The notes below the pieces were generated by a model. The model was not told the DNA's origin. It was given only the letters and a program-made list of their open reading frames with translations, and did not search any database. The position numbers and the translations under genes are program-made. DNA of 64,000 nucleotides from Melioribacteraceae bacterium (lineage in GTDB: Bacteria; Bacteroidota; Ignavibacteria; Ignavibacteriales; Melioribacteraceae), in contig JALVFE010000016.1 in the NCBI GenBank assembly GCA_027030245.1, positions 124,001-188,000 of the forward strand, written 5' to 3'. Shown in pieces: positions 1 to 10,200 of the stretch (position 1 is the first letter of the stretch; every line of letters starts with the position of its first letter).

Positions 1-383
1 CTGCCGGTTAATTTGGGTTTTCCGACATAACCTAATTCCTTATTAAAATATTCCGCTGTGAAAAAGCCCCTGTCAATACCTGTTAATCCAACTGCTTCAA
101 GTCCGTTTGAATTCAAGAAACCGGTTAATTTATTATTTACCAAACCGCTTTGAACAGCAGCTACAACATCCATTACATCTTTAGTGGTTTTACGTTGACC
201 GTTAATAAACTCTTTTTCCACATTCAGTTTTGCCGACCATTCACTAATAAGGTTTCCAGCCCCATGAACAATGACTACTCCGTCATAATATTTTTTTAAC
301 TTTTCAAGAAAATTTACATAGCGGATGTTCGTTGTGAACTCTTTCAATGCTTTTCCGCTTATTTTTAATACAACTATTTTCAT
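1..383 (-). CDS. argB: Acetylglutamate kinase, N-terminal part (truncated by window edge)
   Basis: The reading frame starts at the ATG at 383 and runs off the left edge, giving about 127 residues. The start reads MKIVVLKISGKAL, the phosphate-binding beginning of amino acid kinases, followed by VVIVHGAGNLI, which corresponds to the glycine-rich loop that holds the substrate. It would phosphorylate N-acetylglutamate in arginine synthesis in the cytoplasm. It follows argJ by 26 bp and argC further upstream, so an argC-argJ-argB transcription unit is likely. The C-terminal half, which would show whether the arginine feedback site is present, is outside the window. Other amino acid kinases share the fold, but the arg context makes ArgB the clear choice. 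Confidence 0.88.
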   Translation of the reverse strand, partial: MKIVVLKISGKALKEFTTNIRYVNFLEKLKKYYDGVVIVHGAGNLISEWSAKLNVEKEFINGQRKTTKDVMDVVAAVQSGLVNNKLTGFLNSNGLEAVGLTGIDRGFFTAEYFNKELGYVGKPKLTG

Positions 384-409
384 TATAAACTACCTTTTGT
401 TTTTAATTA

Positions 410-1615
410 TTACGTTCTGTAAGAAGCGTTTATTTCAATGTACTTTTCAGTAAAATCGCAAGTCCACCAAGTAGTTGACGCTTTACCTTCGTTAAGATTA
501 ACTGTTATGGAAATTTCTTTCTTAGAAAGAACGGCGGTTGCTTCTTCTTCATCAAAATCATGAGTATAATCACGACCAAGAATAACTACATCATCAAACA
601 TTATTTCAATTTTTGCGGGATTGATATTCACCCCGCTTCTGCCAACAGCGGCGATAATTCTTCCCCAATTGGGATCACTCCCGTAAATTGCGGTTTTGAA
701 AAGAGGCGAATTGGCAATTGTTTCGGCTATTTTATTTACATCATCTTCGCTTTTTCCTCCAATAACATTTAGTTCAATAAGTTTCGTAGCACCTTCCCCG
801 TCTTTTACTATTTCTTTTGCCATTTGTACAGTCATTTGTTGAAGGGCTTCGCTGAAGATTTTTTCATTTTCCGAGCCTTCCGTTATTTTAACTCCCGAAA
901 CACCGTTAGCCATCATCACAACCATATCGTTTGTACTTGTGTCTCCGTCAACAGAAATTTTGTTAAACGAATTTCCAACTGAATCCAACAGCATTTTCCG
1001 TAAAACTTTATTTCCTATTTCCGCATCTGTTGCAATGAAAGCCAACATTGTTGCCATGTTCGGCATTATCATTCCACTGCCCTTAGCAATTCCCCCGAGA
1101 GTAACTTCCCCTTCTTTCAATCTTATTTTATATGCACAATGTTTTGCTTTCGTGTCCGTTGTCATAATTGCTTTTGCGGCATCTACTCCTCCATCCGGCG
1201 ACACTTTATTAACTATCGTTTCGATTCCGTTCTTTAAAATATCCATAGGTAAATATTCTCCTATGACACCGGTGGAACTTATTATTACTTCGTTAGTGTC
1301 CATATTTAATTTTTGAGCACAAAGTTTTTGCATCTCAAGTGCATCTTTGTAACCGGTTTCTCCCGTGCAAGCATTAGCGTTTCCAGAATTAATCAATATT
1401 GCTCTAATCTTATTACCTCTATTTATAATTTTTTTTGATATTTGAAGAGGAGCGGCTTGAACTTTGTTTAACGTAAACGTTCCGGAAACACTGGCGGGAG
1501 TATCGGAAACAATTAACGCCAAATCTTTTCTTTTTCTTTTTAAACCCGCATGAATTCCGGCAGCTTTTATTCCTTTCACCGAAGTAATAGAACCTTTGTC
1601 AATAGGAACAAACAT
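410..1615 (-). CDS. argJ: Bifunctional glutamate N-acetyltransferase/ornithine acetyltransferase
   Basis: The 401-residue product matches the usual ArgJ length. The self-cleavage site is visible as KGSGMIMPNMATML; the threonine near residue 189 would become the N-terminal nucleophile of the beta chain. The C-terminus ends in ASYRT, close to the family's usual ending. It moves the acetyl group from N-acetylornithine to glutamate, recycling acetyl groups in arginine synthesis; many family members also make N-acetylglutamate from acetyl-CoA, which sequence alone cannot settle. It lies 23 bp after argC and 26 bp before argB on the same strand. The presence of ArgJ points to the cyclic acetyl pathway. 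Confidence 0.96.
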   Translation of the reverse strand: MFVPIDKGSITSVKGIKAAGIHAGLKRKRKDLALIVSDTPASVSGTFTLNKVQAAPLQISKKIINRGNKIRAILINSGNANACTGETGYKDALEMQKLCAQKLNMDTNEVIISSTGVIGEYLPMDILKNGIETIVNKVSPDGGVDAAKAIMTTDTKAKHCAYKIRLKEGEVTLGGIAKGSGMIMPNMATMLAFIATDAEIGNKVLRKMLLDSVGNSFNKISVDGDTSTNDMVVMMANGVSGVKITEGSENEKIFSEALQQMTVQMAKEIVKDGEGATKLIELNVIGGKSEDDVNKIAETIANSPLFKTAIYGSDPNWGRIIAAVGRSGVNINPAKIEIMFDDVVILGRDYTHDFDEEEATAVLSKKEISITVNLNEGKASTTWWTCDFTEKYIEINASYRT

Positions 1616-1638
1616 CTGAATAAATCCCTTTTTAATTA

Positions 1639-2643
1639 CTATTTTAATCCTGTCGAGCTATTCCAACCGTAAATATTATTTAGATTTTGAACGGCTTGTC
1701 CGGCAGCGCCTTTTATAAGATTATCTAAGGCAGAGGTTATTATCACACTATTATTTCGTACTGAAACATTTATATCACAATAATTGGTTTCAACAACCCA
1801 CTTTAATTCGGGTGGTGTTTTTCTAAGTCTGATAAATTCCGATTCATTATATTGTTTTTCATATTCGGATATAATCTCATCTTTATCGGCTTCGTTTTCC
1901 AAATAAACAGTTATTGTACTGTAGATGCCTCTTTCCACAGGTAAAAGATGCGTAGTAAAAGATAAATCCCCGTTAAAACCAATTTTTTTAAGCTCTTGTT
2001 CAATTTCCGGTTGATGTCTGTGTTTATTTACCGAATAAGCTTTTACATTACCGAACATTTCGGAAAATAATAAATCGGCTCTGGCTTTTTTCCCGGCGCC
2101 ACTTGTTCCGGAATATGATACAACACTAATATTTTTTACTTGATCGTTGAAATTTTTTATAAGCGGGTAAAGTCCTAATAATACGGAAGTCGGATAACAA
2201 CCGGGATTGGCAATAAAATCAGCTTCTTTTAGCAGTGAACCGTTAATGTCCGCCAAACCATATTGTTTTAATTTCAAATATTCCGGAAATTTATGTTCAA
2301 ATCCGTACCATTTATCGTAAAGTTCCTTGTCATCCAAACGAAAATCGCCGCCCAAATCAATAACTTTTTTATTTTTATTCAATAACGCGGGGATTAAATT
2401 CATCGACTCTCCGTGCGGTAAGGAGACAAAATAAATTTGATGTTCAAACGATATATCATTGACCGGTAAAACTGTTTTATTTTCAACAAATCCTTGGAAT
2501 GAAGGGAATAAATCATACAACTTCTTTCCGGCATTATTTTTACCGTAAACATCAAACGCATAAACATTTTTATGCTTTTGAAGAAATTTGATCAAATATT
2601 TACCTGTATAACCTGTACCGCCAATAATTCCAACTGAAATCAA
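1639..2643 (-). CDS. argC: N-acetyl-gamma-glutamyl-phosphate reductase
   Basis: The 334-residue protein opens with MISVGIIGGTGYTGKYL, a Rossmann nucleotide-binding loop for NADPH. The catalytic cysteine is in NPGCYPTS (Cys149), and SGAGKKA follows as expected for the family. It reduces N-acetylglutamyl phosphate to the semialdehyde in arginine synthesis. It is the first gene of the argC-argJ-argB run. A good Bacteroidetes-type promoter lies at 2804-2834, leaving a leader of about 150 nt that contains a short reading frame with two adjacent arginine codons. Length and motifs are normal for the family. Confidence 0.96.
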   Translation of the reverse strand: MISVGIIGGTGYTGKYLIKFLQKHKNVYAFDVYGKNNAGKKLYDLFPSFQGFVENKTVLPVNDISFEHQIYFVSLPHGESMNLIPALLNKNKKVIDLGGDFRLDDKELYDKWYGFEHKFPEYLKLKQYGLADINGSLLKEADFIANPGCYPTSVLLGLYPLIKNFNDQVKNISVVSYSGTSGAGKKARADLLFSEMFGNVKAYSVNKHRHQPEIEQELKKIGFNGDLSFTTHLLPVERGIYSTITVYLENEADKDEIISEYEKQYNESEFIRLRKTPPELKWVVETNYCDINVSVRNNSVIITSALDNLIKGAAGQAVQNLNNIYGWNSSTGLK

Positions 2644-2706
2644 TTTAATATTTCCTGTATTAATTGTTAAAGTATAATGCTATGATTTTTTGAAAACAGT
2701 TATAAT

Positions 2707-2799
2707 TTACCCCATAAGGGGGCGACGAAGATTATTTATTAGATGTACTTCGGTGGGTCCTTGGTGAAACGATATATTTGATAATAGTCCGTATTTCAT
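2707..2799 (-). other. Possible 30-codon leader ORF with tandem Arg codons upstream of argC
   Basis: An ATG at 2799 opens a 30-codon frame ending in TAA at 2707. Its last residues read NNLRRPLMG, with Arg codons CGT CGC at 2727-2722. Two small hairpins overlap its 3' part: CGAAG/CTTCG (2726-2752) and CCCC/GGGG (2710-2721). The ATG sits at the predicted transcription start, so it would have to be translated without a leader, and no run of U follows the hairpins. It may be chance. It is listed because the arg operon follows directly. Confidence 0.25.
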
Positions 2800-2803
2800 G
2801 AGC

Positions 2804-2834
2804 CAAATATAAAAAGTCAGAAATATATTGTCAA
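2804..2834 (-). promoter_or_regulatory. Bacteroidetes-type promoter of the arg operon
   Basis: On the minus strand TTG (2834-2832) is followed after exactly 20 nt by TATATTTG (2811-2804), which matches the known Bacteroidetes -33/-7 pattern TTG-N19-21-TAnnTTTG. Transcription would start near 2797, about 150 nt before argC. Confidence 0.7.
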
Positions 2835-3112
2835 CATATTTATACAAAAAATATTCTATAAGTTTAGTTTTAATGCATATTTAGAAAAGTATAGTGCATA
2901 TATATTCATTAATATTATAAAATTTATTTCTCCAAAAAATTTTGGCGTTTGAACAAAATAAGTAAAATATCTGATTTCAATTAATTTAGAAGGGAACGAA
3001 CTTTGCAATTTGTGCCGGTTTGCAAGTCAATCTTTATAAAAATTTTTTAAAAAATTAACTTTACGTATGCTCAAAACATAAAAAATTCAACATTATAAGT
3101 TTAGGCTATAAA
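2835..3112. other. AT-rich non-coding gap between accD and the arg promoter
   Basis: No reading frame, tRNA or clear terminator was recognised here. The motif TTGCAAA occurs twice on the minus strand around 3005-3030. The gap separates the end of accD from the arg promoter. Confidence 0.5.
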
Positions 3113-3952
3113 TTAACCGAGGAAATCGAGTAACAAACTTATTTTATCTTTTAACTCTTTCCGGTTTACAATCATATCTACAAAACCTTTTTCCAATAAA
3201 AATTCGGATCTTTGAAAACCTTTTGGCAAGTCCCTTCCGATTGTTTGTTTAATTACTCTTGGCCCGGCAAAACCGATTAAAGCTTTTGGTTCGGCAATGT
3301 TAATATCGCCGAGCATTGCATAGCTTGCGGTTGTTCCGCCGGTAGTCGGATCGGTTAAAATGGAAATATATGGAATATGAGCATCGGCTAAACGCGTAAG
3401 TCTTGCACTTGTTTTCGCAAGCTGCATTAAGGAAAGCGCGCCTTCCATCATTCTTGCCCCGCCGCTTTGCGAGACAATAATCAACGGGATTTTATTTTCC
3501 AAAGCTTTATCTATAATCCGGGCTATTTTTTCACCCACAACTGAGCCCATGCTTCCACCGATAAACTTGAAGTCCATTGCGGCAAACGCAACTTTCTTAC
3601 CGTTTATTTTTCCGATTCCGGTTCTTACGGCATCGTTTAATCCGGTTTTTTTCATAGATGTCTTAAGACGTTCGTTATAATCTTTGGTATCGACAAATTC
3701 AAGCGGATTAGCCGACCGCATTTTCTTTTCGGTTTCTTTAAAGGAATTTTCGTCCAACAAAATTTTTATATATTCTTCGCTGCCTATTCGAAAATGATGA
3801 TTACATTTTAAACATACCCAAGAATTTACTTCCAATTGCTTAACGTGCAATAGTTCACCGCAATCATCACATTTAACCCATTGACCATCGGGAATAACTG
3901 TTTTTTTTGTAGTAGGAGCAATATGTTTCTTTTTACGATTAAACCAACCCAT
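3113..3952 (-). CDS. accD: Acetyl-CoA carboxylase carboxyltransferase subunit beta
   Basis: About 279 residues, normal for AccD. Near the N-terminus a four-cysteine zinc ribbon is visible: CDDC, then CLKC 15 residues later. The carboxyltransferase (crotonase-like) core follows with GGSMGSVVGEK and SGGARMMEG, which form the acyl-CoA site. It transfers carboxyl from carboxybiotin to acetyl-CoA, the first step of fatty acid synthesis, with AccA, which is not in the window. I chose the ATG at 3952 (MGWFNRKKK is a typical AccD start); a GTG at 3958 overlapping the upstream stop as GTGA is an alternative. It is the last gene of the run that begins with sprA. Confidence 0.95.
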   Translation of the reverse strand: MGWFNRKKKHIAPTTKKTVIPDGQWVKCDDCGELLHVKQLEVNSWVCLKCNHHFRIGSEEYIKILLDENSFKETEKKMRSANPLEFVDTKDYNERLKTSMKKTGLNDAVRTGIGKINGKKVAFAAMDFKFIGGSMGSVVGEKIARIIDKALENKIPLIIVSQSGGARMMEGALSLMQLAKTSARLTRLADAHIPYISILTDPTTGGTTASYAMLGDINIAEPKALIGFAGPRVIKQTIGRDLPKGFQRSEFLLEKGFVDMIVNRKELKDKISLLLDFLG

Positions 3953-3954
3953 TC

Positions 3955-4668
3955 TCACTTACCCTTGATAATATTTGCAAAAAGAGTAATTACTTCAACA
4001 GGATGCCTGGGATCATTAGAATAAACGGAAACCGTCCGCGCAATTTTTCCATGCATTTTCTTGCTGTTGAATTTAACATTCAGCCAACCGGAACCACCCG
4101 GCATAATTGTTTTGTTTGTCATTAAAGCCGCAGTACATCCGCAGCTGGCAACAACTTTTTTTATCTGCAGAGGTTTTTTACCTTCGTTTATCACTTTGAC
4201 TTTAAAATCCACTACTTTTCCTTCTTGAATATTCCCCAAATTAAACCTTTTACTTGAAAGTTTAATCTTGGGCGCAAGCTCTTTACTTTTATCTTCAATA
4301 ACTTTTGCAGTAAACGTAAGTCTCAGTTCGGGCGTTTTCGGGTCGTTGGAAAAAATATAAACGTGTTTTCTCTGCAATCCTTTTCTTCTATCGGTGTTAA
4401 ACGAAACTTTTATTTTAGCCGACTCTCCCGGTTTTAATAAATCCTTTGTAGGTTTTGCGGCAGTACAACCACAAGAAGCTTTAACCTTTTTTATTACCAA
4501 ATCCGCATTACCGTTATTCATTATTGTAAATTCATGAGTAACTGTAGTATTCTGTTTTACTTCCCCAAAATCGTATTTATCGGATTGAGCGGAAATTTTA
4601 GGATTACCGAACTGCGCCAGTACCGGCAGCGAGGAAATTATTAACAAAAAGATTAATAATTTTTTCAT
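3955..4668 (-). CDS. Secreted DUF1573 protein with two Ig-like domains
   Basis: The product has 237 residues when started at the ATG at 4668, which overlaps the tsaB stop as ATGA and gives a clean signal peptide ([19 protein letters not shown]); an in-frame upstream extension would bury that signal. Two DUF1573 domains follow, each with the phrase ASCGCTAA, in which a Cys-Gly-Cys motif ends a beta-strand. DUF1573 proteins are common exported beta-sandwich proteins in Bacteroidota, with a generally unknown role. The paired CGC motifs could bind metal or form disulfides (inference). It is coupled to tsaB and overlaps or abuts accD. Confidence 0.85.
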   Translation of the reverse strand: MKKLLIFLLIISSLPVLAQFGNPKISAQSDKYDFGEVKQNTTVTHEFTIMNNGNADLVIKKVKASCGCTAAKPTKDLLKPGESAKIKVSFNTDRRKGLQRKHVYIFSNDPKTPELRLTFTAKVIEDKSKELAPKIKLSSKRFNLGNIQEGKVVDFKVKVINEGKKPLQIKKVVASCGCTAALMTNKTIMPGGSGWLNVKFNSKKMHGKIARTVSVYSNDPRHPVEVITLFANIIKGK

Positions 4669-5309
4669 TTCCCTTTCCTCGGAATAAATTTCTTTATATA
4701 ATCTGGTTCCATATAATCGAAATTGTAAGTTAATAAATCTTTTCCAAAAAAATAAGCCCACATTGCCACAAATTTTGCAGTGGGACCGGAGTTAAAAAAC
4801 TTGCCTTCTTTTTTATAATTTCCGTAAACAACACTTTTATTATCAATAAAATTCTCAAATTCTTCTTTTTTTATAATTTTTACGTCTTCAACTACATCAA
4901 ACAACTTTTCGGAAGTTTTATATTTTGAAACAAACAGTTCCGTTGTGTTTACGTTATTTGCAATTACAAACGTAGTTTCAGCGGGTAAGTACTGTGATAT
5001 TTCCAGCGCATGAGCGTAGTACGTTTTAACCGGAATAATCGGTAATCCGGCTCCAAAAGCCAATCCTTTTGCGGTCGACATTCCAATGCGTAAACCTGTA
5101 AACGAACCGGGACCGATTGACAGAGCAATTGCTTTCATGTCACTAATTTGTAAACCGCTAAAATTCGTTAGGTCGTCTATTGCCGACATTAATTTTTCGG
5201 AATGAATATTTTTTTCGGACAAGTTGATTTCAAAATAGTTGTTTTCCGATTTCAAAATTGCAACACTGCATAATTCTCCGCTTGTTTCTATAGATAATAA
5301 AGGTATCAT
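4665..5309 (-). CDS. tsaB: tRNA threonylcarbamoyladenosine biosynthesis protein TsaB
   Basis: The 214-residue protein begins [19 protein letters not shown] and has [23 protein letters not shown], the signature of the TsaB/TsaD ASKHA fold. TsaB is the partner of TsaD and TsaE in making t6A37 on tRNAs that read ANN codons. TsaB lacks the metal-binding histidines of TsaD, and none are seen here. It overlaps tsaE upstream by four bases and the DUF1573 gene downstream, so translation is probably coupled. TsaC and TsaD are not in the window. Confidence 0.94.
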   Translation of the reverse strand: MIPLLSIETSGELCSVAILKSENNYFEINLSEKNIHSEKLMSAIDDLTNFSGLQISDMKAIALSIGPGSFTGLRIGMSTAKGLAFGAGLPIIPVKTYYAHALEISQYLPAETTFVIANNVNTTELFVSKYKTSEKLFDVVEDVKIIKKEEFENFIDNKSVVYGNYKKEGKFFNSGPTAKFVAMWAYFFGKDLLTYNFDYMEPDYIKKFIPRKGK

Positions 5310-5731
5310 AATCGAATAATTTCTATTTCACGTGAATTTTCATTTTTCGTTTTTATATTTACATCAAATCTATGTTGAGGAAGAATATCCGGAAATTTAT
5401 CACTCCATTCAATAAATGTTATTGCTTCCGTATCGTTCAAATATTCGTAAAAACCGATTTCCATAAGTTCTTCTTCGTTTTTCAATCTGTAAAAATCGAA
5501 ATGATAAATTTTTTTTTTACCAAAATATTCGTTTACTATTGCAAAAGTCGGACTGTTCACTTCATTTATTCCGAAGTTAACGCAAACGGCTTTTACAAAA
5601 AAAGTTTTTCCCGAACCCAAATCGCCGTTTAAGCAAACAACATCTCCCGGTTTTAGAAGTTTTGCAAATTCATCCGCAATCTTTTTTGTATTTTCTTTCG
5701 ATCCGGAAATTTCTTTTAACGGAAATTCCAC
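5306..5731 (-). CDS. tsaE: tRNA threonylcarbamoyladenosine biosynthesis ATPase TsaE
   Basis: 141 residues, usual for TsaE. The Walker A motif GDLGSGKT lies at residues 36-43, followed by SPTFAIVNEY and YHFDFYRL, both typical of the family, and FIEWSDKF near the end. TsaE hydrolyses ATP to drive the TsaB-TsaD complex. The start is a GTG at 5731 that shares bases with the TAG stop of porX (TAGTG), so re-initiation after porX is likely. Its presence directly behind a T9SS regulator is unusual outside this lineage and suggests shared transcription. Confidence 0.94.
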   Translation of the reverse strand: MEFPLKEISGSKENTKKIADEFAKLLKPGDVVCLNGDLGSGKTFFVKAVCVNFGINEVNSPTFAIVNEYFGKKKIYHFDFYRLKNEEELMEIGFYEYLNDTEAITFIEWSDKFPDILPQHRFDVNIKTKNENSREIEIIRL

Positions 5732-7290
5732 TAGGCTCTGCTCTCCATTTTAATAACCGGCAGAATCATTTCCTCCATCGAAATTCCGCCGTGCTGAAAA
5801 GTATCTTTATAATAACTTAAATATTTATGATAATCCGTGGGATAAACAAAATAATAATCTTCTTTTGCAATAATATAATTGATTGTTACTCCTCTTTCCG
5901 GAAGTTTGTATTGAAGCGGTTTTCTGATAAACAATGCATGTTTGTCATCGACTTTCAAATTCCTTCCGAACTTAAACCTAAGGTTTTTAGAAGCTTCCCT
6001 ATCGCCCAGGACTTTAGCGCCGCGATGTACACGGATACTTCCGTGATCAGTAGTAATAATTACTTTTGCATTTTTCATTGCCGCAATTTTGCGGAACGTT
6101 CCGAAAAGGGAAGAATGTAAAAACCAACTGTTGGTAAGCGAACGGTATGCCGCTTCGTCCGGAGCTATTTCTTTTAATATATCTGAATCGGAACGTCCGT
6201 GCACAAGCATGTCTAAAAAATTCACCACAACCGCCATGAAATGTGTGTTTCTATGCGAACTGACATTCTGTTCAAAGGATCTTCCGACTGCAGGATCGAT
6301 AATTTTCATATACTTCAAATCGGTACGTAATTTTATTCTATTACGGTCAAGTAAATGCTGCAACAGTTCTTTCTCATATTTATTTTGGCTGTGTTCGTCA
6401 TCCTTACCGGTTCGCCAAAGCTCGGGATGTTGTTTTTCTATTTCCGAAGGGAAAAGTCCGCTAAACAATGCATTACGTGAATATGGCGTAGCCGTGGGAA
6501 TAATCGAATAATAATAATCTTTTGTAATCAAGAAATAATCAAGCAAGTTTTTTTCAATTACTAACCATTGATCCATTCTCAGGCAATCGAGAACAAAAAA
6601 GAAAACGGGACCTTCCGCATTTTTAATTTCGTCGAAAACGTATTTGCTCATAATTTGCGGGGAAAGTATCGGCGCATCACCGGTTTCAAGCCAATCGAGA
6701 TAATTTTTTTCAACAAATTTCGAAAATTCTTTGTTGCTTTCCTTCCGTTGTTCATTCAGCATTTGCCTCAGATTTTGGTCATTATTCATATCAAGTTCCA
6801 AATCCCAATTAACCAATTCGAGGTACAAATCTATCCATTCCCTATAATTCAAATTATCCATTAGCTTTCTTGAGATTTCGTTAAACGCCTGCAAATAATC
6901 TTTAGCAAGATGTTCACCCGATATTTTTTTCTTTTCGAGCAGTTTTTTACAAACAAGTAAAACTTGAGAAGGTAAAACAGGTTTGATTAAATAATCGGCA
7001 ATTTTACTGCCGATTGCTTCGTTCATCAAAGATTCTTCCTCGCTTTTTGTAACCATTACAACCGGAACGTTCGGATTAATCTCTTTTATTTTGGAAAGTG
7101 TTTCCAAGCCGCCCATTCCCGGCATCATTTCATCAAGGAAAATCAAATCGTATTCTTTGTTTCCGATTTTCTCCAAAGCGTCATATCCGTTTGCCGATGT
7201 ATCAACATCGTAACCTTTTTCAGTAAGAAAAATTATATGCGAACGCAAAAGTTCAATTTCGTCGTCAATCCATAAAATTTTATTTTTCAT
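5731..7290 (-). CDS. porX: T9SS response regulator PorX (receiver plus PglZ phosphatase-like domain)
   Basis: 519 residues. Residues 1-125 are a receiver domain with the acidic pair DD at 9-10, phospho-acceptor Asp53 in FLDEMMPG, and a lysine in LIKP. After a helical linker, a PglZ domain (alkaline phosphatase superfamily) begins near residue 230 with VLDCLRMDQW; ITTDHGSIRVHRG later supplies probable metal ligands. In Porphyromonas gingivalis, PorX with kinase PorY controls T9SS genes, and the PglZ part acts as a zinc-dependent nucleotide phosphodiesterase. The gene sits 9 bp after sprA, a core T9SS gene, supporting the assignment. A candidate kinase partner lies at 58050-59252. Confidence 0.93.
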   Translation of the reverse strand: MKNKILWIDDEIELLRSHIIFLTEKGYDVDTSANGYDALEKIGNKEYDLIFLDEMMPGMGGLETLSKIKEINPNVPVVMVTKSEEESLMNEAIGSKIADYLIKPVLPSQVLLVCKKLLEKKKISGEHLAKDYLQAFNEISRKLMDNLNYREWIDLYLELVNWDLELDMNNDQNLRQMLNEQRKESNKEFSKFVEKNYLDWLETGDAPILSPQIMSKYVFDEIKNAEGPVFFFVLDCLRMDQWLVIEKNLLDYFLITKDYYYSIIPTATPYSRNALFSGLFPSEIEKQHPELWRTGKDDEHSQNKYEKELLQHLLDRNRIKLRTDLKYMKIIDPAVGRSFEQNVSSHRNTHFMAVVVNFLDMLVHGRSDSDILKEIAPDEAAYRSLTNSWFLHSSLFGTFRKIAAMKNAKVIITTDHGSIRVHRGAKVLGDREASKNLRFKFGRNLKVDDKHALFIRKPLQYKLPERGVTINYIIAKEDYYFVYPTDYHKYLSYYKDTFQHGGISMEEMILPVIKMESRA

Positions 7291-7299
7291 TTTGTTTCC

Positions 7300-10200
7300 T
7301 CATTGAATCGTTATGTGAACATCCAAACCCGCTTCGTTTGTTGTAGTTGGCGGAATTCTCGAAGCGCCTTCGGGTTCTACCGTAGTTCTTTTATAAAACA
7401 AAGACAAAGTAACTTTCGAACTTATGACATATTTAATTCTCGGTTCTATCGAAGTACGGATTGTTCCGTCTTGCGGTTTACCTTCTTCCGTAAAATTATC
7501 AAATTCATAAACAATTACCGAATTTCTGCTGCTGGAGTAAGAAAGAGAAATTTCCACGTCGTTTTTAAGCGATAAACCGAACATCGGAATGCTAAAACCC
7601 GATTTTGAAAAACTCGCTGTAAAGCTGATATCTCTCGTTAAAGATTCGTTAATATTTCTTGTCGATGCTCCCAAATCAAAACTCGATTTCGAAGAATATT
7701 TAACGGAAGCATTAAGATTTCCGTCCCAAATACGGTTGAATGAAAAATTAAGTCCGATTAACGGCGTAAAACCATAAGTAATTTTTTGTGTTTGAATTTG
7801 TTTCCTTCCGTCGGGGTCTATTTTCCAACCTTCCGTATAACCCGAGGTGTAAGCGTGATTTAAAGAAATATTAGAAGCAAGTCCTTTTAAGAAAGATAAT
7901 TTTTCCAGTCCCCGCCATGTTATTCTCCAATTAGGTCGGGGAATAAATTTAGCAACGTCTTTTAGAACCGGTAAATTTGAAAGGAACGGAAAACTTTCCA
8001 TCCCTTTTACAAACGCATCGGATAAATTTTTCTCGGGATCGGCGCTATAAATGTCGTATACTTCCTTCATCCCCACTTTTGAAAGAAACAAGGGGAAACT
8101 CAAAAACGAGCGGTTAATGTTTCCCGTAGAAGTAATATCGTTAATAAAAACATTACCCAATGAATCCGTTGTTAAGCGTGTTGTTTTATTTAATCCCCAT
8201 CCCACTTTCCAATTAATATCGATATTAGCGCCTTCCCAGAGCGGTCGTGACGTTTTAAAATCCAATGAATTTTTTTGAGAAAATTTATCGGAAAGATTTC
8301 CGTTCGGAGCGCGGGGTCCAATATCATGGGAAAGGCCCAACATAAAAGCTCTGCTTGGTCCATTGGCATCACTCTGTGTAAAACCCCAAAAATTGGTAAA
8401 GCCTGCATTTTCCGAACGTATTCCCGAACCCGATTGAGAATTGTTCTGATTAAAATTTATGGAAATTTGCTCGTAATCGAATAACAACCATTTGGCAGCC
8501 AATTTTAAGAAATTGAGTGCTTTACCTACTGAAAAGGAGCTTTTTTTAACAATTACTGAGTCGGCATTTTCCAAATCTTCTAAATTATTTAACGAATCGA
8601 TTTTACTAACATCGGTATTCCTCTCTTTCCCCTGTTTTATTTTAATATTTTCCGTTAAGTCTTTAATATTTTTCTTTTTAGATCGATCCCCTCTACCTCT
8701 GCGCGTTTTTCTCCCTTGTGAACGCCTTTTAACCGTATTTTTAGATGACGTATTTTTTTTCCGTGATTTAAAAAGAGGAGACATTAACGATTTAAGTTTA
8801 AGGTTAAGACTGGCACTAATACGGTTTGAGAACCCGGCACCTCGCCCAAGTTCTTTTTGATTAAAATTGTTTTGCCAATTGTAGTTTACACTATAATTAA
8901 ATCTTAAAGTAAAAAATCTGTTCAAATTCCATAAAGATGGTAATTTGGGTTTGGTTTTAATTCCAAACGATTGAGTATAACGGAAATCTTTCCCGAAAAA
9001 TTGTCCGCCGAAAATATCGTTCCAAATATCCCGTTCAGGTCTTTCTATATTATTTTTAGTTAGCAAATAAGCTAACGAGGAAGAAACATCAACATTATAA
9101 TTCAGGCTAATATTAAAAAATCCGCCTTCGGTTAATTTCCAGTTAAATTTAAAATTTCTTTTAGCCGTAAAATCCCGCTGAATATTTTCCGTAGCACTTT
9201 CGGACCTACTTAAACTTGCGGCGCGTTTCCTCGAAGCTGCAAAACCACTGGAAAAATTACTCGGCGTATAATAAACTTTAACATTTCTATAATCTTTGAA
9301 TATTTTTATAAGCTCGCCGATTACGGGAATATTCGCCGGATAAAAATAATTTTCCCTGCTGAAATTCAGCTGATATTTAGCGGATGCATTCCAAACCCAA
9401 CTTGACGAAAACACTGTTGAAGGATTCCGGCTATACGTTTTATTAAAATTGAAGCCGAACGAAAGATTGTTAATAATATCTTTTACATACCAGCTTTTTG
9501 ACGGAATCTTCAATCTAACTGATGGGACGGCCCAAGTATCGGATACGTTAAGAGTTTGAGCCGATGTTTTTAATTCGTTCGCTTCTTGTTCCGCTTCAGA
9601 TCTCGGAACTCCTTCATTCACCCGCTTATCTACTAATTGCTTTACGGCTTCATCTACATTAATATCCGTTCCGGGCAAATAAAGAGGACGCGATACTGAT
9701 TCGGTATGAGAGTAACTAACCCTTAAATTACTTCCGGAAAGATTGAATGGAATAAGTTTTAAAACATCAAAATCAACCGACGCATTCCATCTGCGTGTAT
9801 CCACTCTGTTTCCAAACCGTTGGTTTAATTTATGAAAATACGGATCTGTCTGACTCATATTAAAATTCAAATTCATCAAGTCTGCCAATTTAAATGAGGC
9901 GGAACCGCTGTATGCCCAACCCTTAGTATCGTCGGCGTTTAACACCCTGAGCTCGTTCACCCAAAGATCCCCGGAAACGGTTTGGTTCCCAATATCCGGA
10001 TTTTGCTTAGGATTTAAAATACCGAATATAAAAAAGTTTAATTTAGTAAGAGTAGGATTCCCTCTGATCCCGTAATGATGCCCTGGTTTGCCCGGCACGG
10101 GGATTTGGAAAAGAGAATCGGGATTATCGCGCAATTGTTTGATTGCCGTCAGCTCGGAAAACAAAATATCAATTTCGTGCCAGCCGGCTTTTACCGGTTG

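Noticed and set aside
2700-2760. Copy of the in-frame palindromic element in the argC leader
   Set aside because: CCCCTTATGGGG is similar to the palindrome at 22777 only in its C and G runs; loop and flanks differ, so relatedness cannot be claimed.
4669-4761. N-terminal extension of the DUF1573 protein
   Set aside because: It overlaps tsaB in another frame and hides a clean signal peptide; the ATG at 4668 overlaps the tsaB stop as ATGA.
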